Shown here piece after piece: positions 6,896 through 13,158 of a stretch of DNA of 18,202 nt. The first letter of the stretch is position 1. Every line of letters begins with the position of its first letter. The translations under genes and the position numbers were made by a program. The DNA lies in contig DAOVZP010000003.1 in NCBI GenBank assembly GCA_030635045.1, positions 1 through 18,202 of the forward strand, in the 5' to 3' direction. The notes beneath the pieces are model-generated. The model worked only from the letters and a program-made list of their open reading frames with translations. It was not told where the DNA came from and made no database searches. Source of the stretch: Bacteroidota bacterium (GTDB lineage Bacteria; Bacteroidota; Bacteroidia; Bacteroidales; B18-G4).

Positions 6896-7022
6896 AGTAA
6901 TTCCTGAATTATCCTGTAAGTGTATGCAACCATTAAGTATAATGTCATGTCTTGTATGAAATAAATTAGTGAACCACCCCGGGAAACAGTTTTCAGGATG
7001 GGAATTATTATGAAATTTTTCG

Positions 7023-7052
7023 TTTGACGATTAATAAATATTTATATTTTTG
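7023..7052 (+). promoter_or_regulatory. Bacteroidota-type promoter for the PUR-like gene
   Basis: A TTTG at 7023-7026 lies 18 bp upstream of TATTTTTG at 7045-7052, matching the -33 TTTG and -7 TAnnTTTG pair with near-consensus spacing and an AT-rich spacer. The A-rich leader of about 30 nt before the ATG at 7088 has no Shine-Dalgarno sequence, as is usual in this phylum. This is the best promoter in the window. The rest of the 6884-7087 gap shows nothing else recognisable. Confidence 0.7.
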
Positions 7053-7087
7053 CCCTTGTTGAGGGTAAACGAACCAAAAAACACAAC

Positions 7088-7474
7088 ATGGAAGAGCAAG
7101 AAAACAAAGATGTGATCAGGGAAGAAATCTACTCAAGGGTGATCAGGGCCGGCAAGAGGACCTACTTCTTTGATGTGAAGGCGACCAGGGCCGGGGAACA
7201 GTACCTGACAATTACAGAAAGCAAAAGGCGCTTTAACAATGATTCGGGTAAATTTTATTATGAGAAACATAAGCTCTTCCTGTACAAGGAGGATTTTGAA
7301 AAATTCTCAAGGGGCTTGAGTGAGGCCATTGAATTTATTGAAACAGGAAAAAAAGCACCGGAGCCGGAACCGGAACCGGACACACAAGTCTCTAAACCTG
7401 AAAGCATTGCCAGCGTAAAGTTTGAAGACCTCGGCGATCCTGAAGAAACCAAAGAAGAAACCAAAGATGAATAG
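7088..7474 (+). CDS. PUR-alpha-like single-stranded nucleic-acid-binding protein (DUF3276)
   Basis: This 128-residue protein has a PUR-type repeat at about 11-85 (EEIYSRVIRAGKRTYFFDVK, then YLTITESKRRF, then FYYEKHKLFLYKEDFEKF). This beta-rich pattern of basic and aromatic residues is seen in the PUR family that includes Borrelia BpuR and the Bacteroidota DUF3276 proteins, which bind single-stranded DNA or RNA. The last 40 residues are a Pro/Glu/Asp-rich tail with PEPEPEPD (91-98) coded by 6-bp repeats; this acidic tail is probably disordered and may regulate binding. The gene stands alone between its own promoter and terminator. Fold and binding are inferred from the family; the cellular targets are unknown. 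Confidence 0.88.
   Translation: MEEQENKDVIREEIYSRVIRAGKRTYFFDVKATRAGEQYLTITESKRRFNNDSGKFYYEKHKLFLYKEDFEKFSRGLSEAIEFIETGKKAPEPEPEPDTQVSKPESIASVKFEDLGDPEETKEETKDE
7358..7381 (+). repeat. Four 6-bp CCGGAN tandem units coding PEPEPEPD
   Basis: CCGGAG, CCGGAA, CCGGAA and CCGGAC follow each other directly inside the acidic tail of the PUR-like protein. Each unit codes Pro-Glu or Pro-Asp in the overlapping frame, so slippage would only change tail length by two residues. Confidence 0.85.
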
Positions 7475-7499
7475 ATCTTAATTACAATATTTCCAGGAA

Positions 7500-7531
7500 A
7501 GAAGCTGTCAAAACAAGGCAGCTTTTTTTTT
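7500..7531 (+). terminator. Rho-independent terminator after the PUR-like gene
   Basis: AAGCTGTC (7502-7509) pairs with GGCAGCTT (7517-7524) with one G-T wobble across a 7-nt loop, followed directly by a T tract to 7531. It lies 28 bp after the TAG stop, closing the single-gene unit. Confidence 0.85.
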
Positions 7532-7597
7532 CTATAAAAATTAACATGCGTTAATAACTAATTCTGTAACGAGCAAAATTTTTAGTCAATAACTTCG

Positions 7598-7605
7598 TAC
7601 TTTTG
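7598..7605 (+). promoter_or_regulatory. Putative -7 element for the parA operon
   Basis: TACTTTTG matches TAnnTTTG and leaves a 33-bp interval to the parA ATG at 7639. It lies between the PUR-gene terminator and parA, where a promoter is required. The -33 region (T-rich near 7579-7583) is weak. Confidence 0.55.
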
Positions 7606-7638
7606 CTTATCATAAACTAACCATCATCTTATAAGAAT

Positions 7639-8454
7639 ATGGGAAAAGTCATTGCGATCGCGAATCAAAAAGGAGGCGTTGGAAAAACCACAACTGCCAT
7701 TAACCTGGGGGCCAGCCTGGCTGTGCTGGAATATAAAACCCTGGTAATTGATGCAGATCCCCAGGCAAATGCAACCTCCGGGCTTGGCTACGACCCAAAA
7801 AAAGTTCAGAACAGCATTTATGAGTGCATCATGGACGACCTGGATCCAAACAATGTGATCCTGGAATCGACCACTCCTTTCCTTTCCGTGCTACCTGCAC
7901 ATATCGACCTGGTAGGTGCTGAGATAGAAATGATCAACCTCCCGAACAGGGAAAAGATGATGCGCAAGGTTATCGACCAGGTGAAAGACAACTATGACTA
8001 TATCGTTATCGATTGTTCGCCATCCCTCGGCCTCATAACCGTGAATGCTCTCACAGCCGCTGATTCCGTGATCATCCCGGTGCAGTGTGAATACTTTGCC
8101 CTGGAAGGGCTCGGAAAACTACTCAACACAATTAAAATTGTGCAAACCCGCCTGAATGAAAAACTTGATATTGAAGGCATTTTGCTAACTATGTTTGACT
8201 CCCGTCTCAGGCTGTCCAGACAAGTTGTAGACGAGGTTAAAACTCATTTCCAGCAAATGGTCTTTGAAACCATAATCAGCCGAAACACCAAGCTTGGTGA
8301 AGCACCCAGTTTCGGTGAAACAATCATTATGCATGATGCCAGCAGTACAGGGGCCATCAACTACCTTAACCTGGCCAGGGAGATCCTTCAAAAGCATAAT
8401 ATGACCACTATCGATGAAGCTGACAAATACATAGATATTACTGATGAAAACTAA
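7639..8454 (+). CDS. parA: Chromosome-partitioning ATPase ParA/Soj
   Basis: This 271-residue protein is a short chromosomal ParA without an N-terminal DNA-binding domain. It has the deviant Walker A KGGVGKTTTA (11-20) including the signature Lys, the A' motif VIDADPQANAT (36-46), Walker B YIVIDCSPSLG (121-131), and the EYFALEGLGKL segment (151-161). ParA binds DNA non-specifically in its ATP form as a dimer and is stimulated by ParB, moving the origin region. The stop lies inside the start of parB (11-bp overlap), indicating coupling. No canonical parS palindrome is visible in the window. The identification is very secure. Confidence 0.97.
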   Translation: MGKVIAIANQKGGVGKTTTAINLGASLAVLEYKTLVIDADPQANATSGLGYDPKKVQNSIYECIMDDLDPNNVILESTTPFLSVLPAHIDLVGAEIEMINLPNREKMMRKVIDQVKDNYDYIVIDCSPSLGLITVNALTAADSVIIPVQCEYFALEGLGKLLNTIKIVQTRLNEKLDIEGILLTMFDSRLRLSRQVVDEVKTHFQQMVFETIISRNTKLGEAPSFGETIIMHDASSTGAINYLNLAREILQKHNMTTIDEADKYIDITDEN

Positions 8455-9325
8455 GAAGAAAGCATTGGGAAGAGGACTGGATGCAATTTTGCAAAGCCCC
8501 GAAACAGATATCACCTCGAAAGACATCTCCGGCAATTATGTGGTTGGGGCCATAGCCAACATCGCTGTTGAAAAAATTGTATCCAATCCTTTTCAGCCAC
8601 GCGATCAGTTTGATGATGAGCTTTTAAAGGAATTGGCAGCCTCCATCGAAAAGCAGGGCATCATACAGCCCATCACGGTAAGAAAACTTGGCTATGATAA
8701 GTACCAGTTAATATCCGGCGAGCGCCGCCTGCGTGCTTCCAAAGTTGCGGGTATAAGTGAGGTGCCTTGCTATATCAGGGTAGCCAATGATGAGCAGATG
8801 CTGGAAATGGCATTGGTAGAGAATATTCACAGGAAAGACTTGAACGCCATAGAGATCGCCATCAGCTACCAGCGCCTGATAGAAGAATGTGAGCTTACAC
8901 ATGAAAAGCTCAGCGAACGGATCAGCAAAAACCGTTCAAGCATAACAAATTATCTCAGGCTTCTTAAACTGCCTGCTGAAATTCAACTTGCACTGCGCGA
9001 CGATAAGATCAGCATGGGCCATGCCCGGGCACTGATAAATGTAACTGACCCGGAAATACAACTGGGAATCCTAAAGAAGATAATCGCCCGCGACCTTTCG
9101 GTCAGACAGGTAGAAGAACTTGTGCGGAATTTTCAGGTCCTGCCACCAGTTACAAAGAAAGATCCGGTGGAACTGCCTGAATTTTTCAACAGCACTGCGG
9201 TGGAACTACGCGACAAGCTTGGCACCAATGTAAATATCCGCCGGAATAATAATGGCAAAGGGCAAATCGTTATCTCCTTTGAATCAGATCAGGATTTCAG
9301 TCGTATCCTGGCATTGCTCGACTAG
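8444..9325 (+). CDS. parB: Chromosome-partitioning protein ParB (CTPase, parS-binding)
   Basis: This 293-residue ParB has an N-terminal KKALGRGLDAIL motif (5-16) of the kind that contacts ParA, a ParB/Srx nucleotide-binding domain with NPFQPR (48-53), SGERRLRASK (91-100) and ENIHRKDLN (126-134), a helix-turn-helix region around 152-172 (THEKLSERISKNRSSITNYL), and a C-terminal dimerisation segment near 250-293. In the family, CTP binding in the GERR/ENxxR pocket turns ParB into a sliding clamp loaded at parS. It starts within the end of parA and is followed 17 bp later by the DUF5683 gene, the order often seen in Bacteroidota. Confidence 0.97.
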   Translation: MKTKKKALGRGLDAILQSPETDITSKDISGNYVVGAIANIAVEKIVSNPFQPRDQFDDELLKELAASIEKQGIIQPITVRKLGYDKYQLISGERRLRASKVAGISEVPCYIRVANDEQMLEMALVENIHRKDLNAIEIAISYQRLIEECELTHEKLSERISKNRSSITNYLRLLKLPAEIQLALRDDKISMGHARALINVTDPEIQLGILKKIIARDLSVRQVEELVRNFQVLPPVTKKDPVELPEFFNSTAVELRDKLGTNVNIRRNNNGKGQIVISFESDQDFSRILALLD

Positions 9326-9342
9326 GGAACCTACCATATCAT

Positions 9343-9963
9343 ATGTTTCAACGCGGGACCACATCTTCAGAAGCAGCAAATAAAGGCTTTATGCACATAC
9401 CGTTCCGGTATGGAGTTATCCTGTTCATGATATGTTTTCTGCTGCTACTCCCCCGGCCTGAGCTCAAGGCACAAAATACGACGGAAGTCGACACTGCTTT
9501 TAAAAAGCCGCATTCCCCGAACAAAGCAGCCATTTTTTCTGCAGTATTGCCCGGCCTGGGACAGGCTTACAACAAAAAATACTGGAAAATACCAATCGTA
9601 TATGCCGGATTCGGACTTATTGCCTATTTCATCATCAGCAATACCAGTGAATACAAAAAGTATGATGAAGCATATGATTATGTTATAGCAGGGGATTCGG
9701 GCTACATCGACAATGATTATGTTGGCCAGTATGATGAGCAACAATTATTGGATGGAAAAAAATATCACCGGCGAAATATGGAATTAAGTTATATCCTGGG
9801 CGGGCTATGGTATATCCTTAATATCGTAGATGCCAGCGTGGACGCACATCTCTTTGATTATGACGTGAGCGAAGACCTGTCGATTCGTGTGGATCCGGTA
9901 ATGTATATCAGGCGGCCGGATTTCAGGCCTGTGACCGGAGTAAAACTGACTGTTAAATTTTAA
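9343..9963 (+). CDS. DUF5683 membrane protein
   Basis: This 206-residue protein, or 190 if translation begins at Met17 (9391), carries a hydrophobic signal-like segment (GVILFMICFLLLLP, 24-37, ending near LKAQ), then the DUF5683 core with AAIFSAVLPGLGQAYNKKYW (62-81), a second hydrophobic segment (84-98) and LSYILGGLWYILNIVDASVDAHL (148-170). The SxxxPGxGQxYN pattern is also found in TM2-like proteins. Met17 gives a more ordinary signal peptide, so it may be the true start. The function is unknown. It lies between parB and dapB, an arrangement conserved in many Bacteroidota, which hints at a housekeeping envelope role but does not establish one. Confidence 0.85.
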   Translation: MFQRGTTSSEAANKGFMHIPFRYGVILFMICFLLLLPRPELKAQNTTEVDTAFKKPHSPNKAAIFSAVLPGLGQAYNKKYWKIPIVYAGFGLIAYFIISNTSEYKKYDEAYDYVIAGDSGYIDNDYVGQYDEQQLLDGKKYHRRNMELSYILGGLWYILNIVDASVDAHLFDYDVSEDLSIRVDPVMYIRRPDFRPVTGVKLTVKF

Positions 9964-9973
9964 ATAAGACATT

Positions 9974-10696
9974 GTGAATATTGCAATCATTGGATATGGC
10001 CGGATGGGCAGGGAAATTGAAATAATGGCCCTTGATCGTGGCCATGAGATAACAGCAATTATCGATAACGAAACCGATTGGGACAACAAACGGGATGCCA
10101 TATCAGGAGCAGATGTTGCCATTGAATTCAGCATGCCGGAAATAGCTGCAAAAAATATTCGCCGCTGTTTCGAAGCCGGGCTGCCGGTGGTATCGGGCAC
10201 TACCGGCTGGACTGATTCTTTCGAAGAAATAAGGAAGATCTGCCTGGAGGGTGGGCACGCTTTCTTCTATGCCAGCAATTTCAGTCCGGGCATGAATATC
10301 ATGTTTGAATTGAACAAAAACCTGGCTGCATTCATGAGCAAATACCCTGATTACCGCATCCTCGTTGAAGAGATCCACCACAGTGGGAAAAAGGATTCGC
10401 CCAGCGGCACGGCGATCAGTCTAGCCAATGAGATCATCCATCATCATACTGTGAAGGATATCTGGGTCAACAGGCCGTCAAAAAGCCCGAATGAGTTGGA
10501 GATCATCTCCATCCGAAGGAACCTGGTTCCGGGAACACATTTTGTTCAGTATGACTCTGAGATCGACAGCCTGGAAATTAAGCATACCGCACACTCCAGA
10601 AAAGGCTTCGCCTATGGCGCTCTTCATGCTGCTGAATGGCTGGCCGGCAGGAAAGGTTGCTTCGGCATGAAGGATATACTCTATGATGAGAAATAA
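9974..10696 (+). CDS. dapB: 4-hydroxy-tetrahydrodipicolinate reductase DapB
   Basis: This 240-residue cytoplasmic enzyme reduces 4-hydroxy-tetrahydrodipicolinate with NAD(P)H in the DAP/lysine pathway. It shows the nucleotide motif IIGYGRMGREI (5-15), VVSGTTGW (72-79), SNFSPGMN (101-108) and the substrate/catalytic block EEIHHSGKKDSPSGTA (132-147), with His135/His136 and Lys139 matching E. coli His159/His160/Lys163. It is shorter than the E. coli enzyme, as is usual in Bacteroidota. The start is a GTG at 9974, since the frame has no ATG upstream of the dinucleotide motif. It follows the DUF5683 stop by 10 bp. Its product meso-DAP feeds the same peptidoglycan stem peptide that murD2/murL build. 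Confidence 0.96.
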   Translation: MNIAIIGYGRMGREIEIMALDRGHEITAIIDNETDWDNKRDAISGADVAIEFSMPEIAAKNIRRCFEAGLPVVSGTTGWTDSFEEIRKICLEGGHAFFYASNFSPGMNIMFELNKNLAAFMSKYPDYRILVEEIHHSGKKDSPSGTAISLANEIIHHHTVKDIWVNRPSKSPNELEIISIRRNLVPGTHFVQYDSEIDSLEIKHTAHSRKGFAYGALHAAEWLAGRKGCFGMKDILYDEK

Positions 10697-10786
10697 GCAG
10701 GGGCCTGACGTTTAACAATATTTAACACCGCCCGGGTGAGCAATAATGAAAATTACCCTTACTTTGGTCAAAAATAAAATAGCATT

Positions 10787-12307
10787 ATGAATGCATACGA
10801 TATCATTGTAATTGTTTTCCTGATATTATCCACTGCCGGTTTATGGAAGATCTTCGAAAAAGCAGGAGAGGACGGATGGAAAGCCGTAGTACCCTTTCTT
10901 AATTTTTATATCTGGCTCAAGATCATCAATAAGCCCATCTGGTGGTATATTTTCATCCTGGTTCCCTTTATCAATGTTTTCGTGATCCTCCTGATGGTGG
11001 TGGAAGTATTGAAATGTTTCGGCAAAGAGAGTATTGGTGCACAGGCTTTGGGCGTCATTTTCCCTTTCTTTTATCTTCCATACCTGGGATTTTCGGGCAA
11101 AGAACAATACCTGGATCCTGACAAGAGAGAAAAAGTAAAGAAAGGCCCGGCGCGTGAATGGGTTGATGCCATCATCTTTGCTGTGGTTGCAGCTACCATC
11201 ATCCGCACCTTCTTCATAGAGGCATATACGATCCCTACTTCATCCATGGAAGGCTCCTTGTTAAGGGGTGATTTCCTGTTCGTGAGTAAGGTCAGCTATG
11301 GTCCACGCGTACCCATAACCCCTCTTACATTCCCCTTCGTACATCATACCTTACCTCTCAGCAGCACGACAAAGTCCTACCTTGAATGGATCAGCCTGCC
11401 ATACTACCGCTATCCGGGCTTAAATAGTATTAAAAGATATGATGCCGTCGTATTCAATTATCCCGACGGAGATACTTTATCGACAGTATTTCAGAGCAAC
11501 GACAGTTATTACAGCCTTGTAAGGCAAAACGGGAAGCGTGATGTTTGGAATAATAAGCGCAAGTATGGAGACATCATCGCCAGGCCTGTTGATAAACGTG
11601 AAAATTACATTAAACGCTGCGTCGGGCTGCCCGGAGACAGCCTGCAGGTCATCGACCAGGTAGTGTTTATTAATGGTAAAGCCCTGGAGCCCCCGAAATA
11701 TGCACAGTTCAGCTACCAGGTCATCACCGATGGCTCCAGACTGAGTGATCGCCTGATCGACAAGCTCGGCATCCATGAGGTTGTTTCCACAGGGAACCCC
11801 TCGATCTCCTACGCCTATATGAATGAAGATGCTGCAGAAAAGCTAAAGGAAACACCCGTTGTAAAGTCTGTTACAAGGCTCACACATCCGGCAGGAAACC
11901 CTGACGACGTCAAGCGCATCTACCCCTATAATCAGGCTTATGGGTGGAGTGTCGACAACTTTGGACCACTGTATATTCCAAAGGCCGGCGAAAGCATTGA
12001 GATCAATACCGGGAACATACACCTGTACCGAAGAGCGATCCATGCATACGAAGGCCATGATCTGGAAGTGAAGGACGGTAAAGTTATTATCGATGGCGTT
12101 GTAAGCGACAGTTATACTTTTGAAATGGATTATTACTTCATGATGGGCGACAACCGCCATAACTCAGCGGATTCACGCTACTGGGGCTTTGTTCCGGAAA
12201 ACCACATCGTTGGTAAAGCAGTCTTTGTCTGGCTCTCACTCAATCCCGACAAAAGCTGGTTCCAGGGCAAGATCAGGTGGGATAAACTTTTCCGCATCGT
12301 AAAATAA
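10787..12307 (+). CDS. lepB: Signal peptidase I with N-terminal DUF5684-like membrane domain
   Basis: This 506-residue inner-membrane protease removes signal peptides from exported proteins. Residues 1-105 form an extra domain with about three hydrophobic segments (4-20, 52-72, 87-102) and the GWKAVVPFLNFYIW motif (30-43), resembling DUF5684. A further segment (126-143) leads into the S26 peptidase: Ser153 (PTSSMEGSLLRGD, 150-162) is the nucleophile, Lys276 (NYIKRCVGLPGD, 273-284) the general base, and MMGDNRHNSADSRYWG (452-467) the box E motif. About 170 residues separate the Lys and box E motifs, more than in E. coli LepB. A 90-bp gap separates it from dapB; it holds only a weak -7-like TTACTTTG at 10759-10766. 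Family and catalytic dyad are secure. Confidence 0.95.
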   Translation: MNAYDIIVIVFLILSTAGLWKIFEKAGEDGWKAVVPFLNFYIWLKIINKPIWWYIFILVPFINVFVILLMVVEVLKCFGKESIGAQALGVIFPFFYLPYLGFSGKEQYLDPDKREKVKKGPAREWVDAIIFAVVAATIIRTFFIEAYTIPTSSMEGSLLRGDFLFVSKVSYGPRVPITPLTFPFVHHTLPLSSTTKSYLEWISLPYYRYPGLNSIKRYDAVVFNYPDGDTLSTVFQSNDSYYSLVRQNGKRDVWNNKRKYGDIIARPVDKRENYIKRCVGLPGDSLQVIDQVVFINGKALEPPKYAQFSYQVITDGSRLSDRLIDKLGIHEVVSTGNPSISYAYMNEDAAEKLKETPVVKSVTRLTHPAGNPDDVKRIYPYNQAYGWSVDNFGPLYIPKAGESIEINTGNIHLYRRAIHAYEGHDLEVKDGKVIIDGVVSDSYTFEMDYYFMMGDNRHNSADSRYWGFVPENHIVGKAVFVWLSLNPDKSWFQGKIRWDKLFRIVK

Positions 12308-12351
12308 TATTAACTTTAACAATTATTAATACTTACCAAAAACAAATTACA

Positions 12352-13029
12352 ATGAAAAGATTTCTCAGTTTCATGATGGTCGCAGCGATCATTATGGGTT
12401 TAACATCATCAGCCCTGGCAAAAGAATTCAAAGGTGATATCAACTATAAGATCTCATATCCGGGCACGGAAGTAGATGCTTCAATGGCAGCAATGATGCC
12501 AAAGATTGCTAAACTCACCATCAAAGGCAACATGTCAAAACTTGAGATCAACATGGGCCAGATGGGGTCCCAGATCCAGATCTTTGATGGTGATGCAAAA
12601 ACTATTACGACCGTTATGAGTATGATGGGACAAAAGTTTTATTATGTCGAAACTGAAGATGATATCTCAGACGAATTAGAAGAAAACGAAAATGTCAGCA
12701 TCGACATCAAAGATGAGACGAAAGAGATTGCAGGCTATGAATGCAAAAAAGCCGTTGTAACCGTAATAGAAGGCGGTGAGGAAATGCTCTTCACAATTTA
12801 TTTTACGGAAGAGATCGGCTCTTCCTCCATGAATATTGACAATCCATACTTCAAGGATATTCCGGGTGCCATGCTTGAATTTGAGATAAATACCGGAGGC
12901 GGCACCATGAAAATGGAAGCGATATCCATTAATAAAAGGAACGTCTCTGATGATGAATTTGAGGTTCCTGAAGGCTACGAGGAAAAAACAGAGGAAGAAA
13001 TCGACCAGATGTTTGGCGGAGGCATGTAA
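12352..13029 (+). CDS. Secreted DUF4412 domain protein
   Basis: This 225-residue protein has a clear signal peptide (KRF then a hydrophobic core, cleavage after SSALA at about residue 23). The mature part looks like DUF4412: KGDINYKISYPG near the start, a Met-rich middle with MGSQIQIFDG and MMGQKFYYV, an acidic stretch, and ETKEIAGYECKKAVV with the single mature Cys. The fold is probably beta-rich and periplasmic, reminiscent of LolA/LolB-like barrels, but no function is established. The tail is acidic and ends GGGM. The preceding 44-bp gap is AT-rich with a near -7 (TAACTTTA). It is transcribed alone or by read-through from lepB. Confidence 0.82.
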   Translation: MKRFLSFMMVAAIIMGLTSSALAKEFKGDINYKISYPGTEVDASMAAMMPKIAKLTIKGNMSKLEINMGQMGSQIQIFDGDAKTITTVMSMMGQKFYYVETEDDISDELEENENVSIDIKDETKEIAGYECKKAVVTVIEGGEEMLFTIYFTEEIGSSSMNIDNPYFKDIPGAMLEFEINTGGGTMKMEAISINKRNVSDDEFEVPEGYEEKTEEEIDQMFGGGM

Positions 13030-13050
13030 GCATTGCCGGCAGCCTGATTA

Positions 13051-13078
13051 ATTTCCGAAAAGCATTCCTGTCGGAAAT
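13051..13078 (+). other. Perfect 8-bp hairpin in the 3' untranslated region of the DUF4412 gene
   Basis: ATTTCCGA (13051-13058) and TCGGAAAT (13071-13078) are exact inverted repeats around a 12-nt loop, without a following T run. It may protect the mRNA 3' end or be chance; the real terminator follows 17 bp later. Confidence 0.5.
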
Positions 13079-13094
13079 CAATGAAAGCATAAAG

Positions 13095-13125
13095 AAAGCC
13101 CTGCATTTCTGCGGGGCTTTTTTTT
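13095..13125 (+). terminator. Rho-independent terminator before ftsK
   Basis: AAGCCCTGC (13096-13104) pairs with GCGGGGCTT (13111-13119), with one wobble, across a 6-nt loop, followed by an eight-base T tract (13118-13125). It ends the DUF4412 transcript and directly abuts the -7 element used for ftsK. Confidence 0.9.
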
Positions 13126-13127
13126 AT

Positions 13128-13135
13128 TAACTTTG
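13128..13135 (+). promoter_or_regulatory. Putative -7 element for ftsK
   Basis: TAACTTTG matches TAnnTTTG, 23 bp before the ftsK ATG at 13159. The T tract of the preceding terminator would occupy the -33 region, so terminator and promoter are interlocked within about 40 bp. Confidence 0.5.
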
Positions 13136-13158
13136 CATCAGCTTAGCAAAAAAGACAA

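Noticed and set aside
7475..9325. parS site near parAB
   Set aside because: I looked for a palindrome like TGTTNCACGTGAAACA and found no acceptable match by eye; the site may lie elsewhere.
10697..10786. Full promoter before lepB
   Set aside because: The best -7-like string (TTACTTTG, 10759-10766) misses the consensus and there is no -33 TTG at normal spacing, so it was mentioned only as weak.
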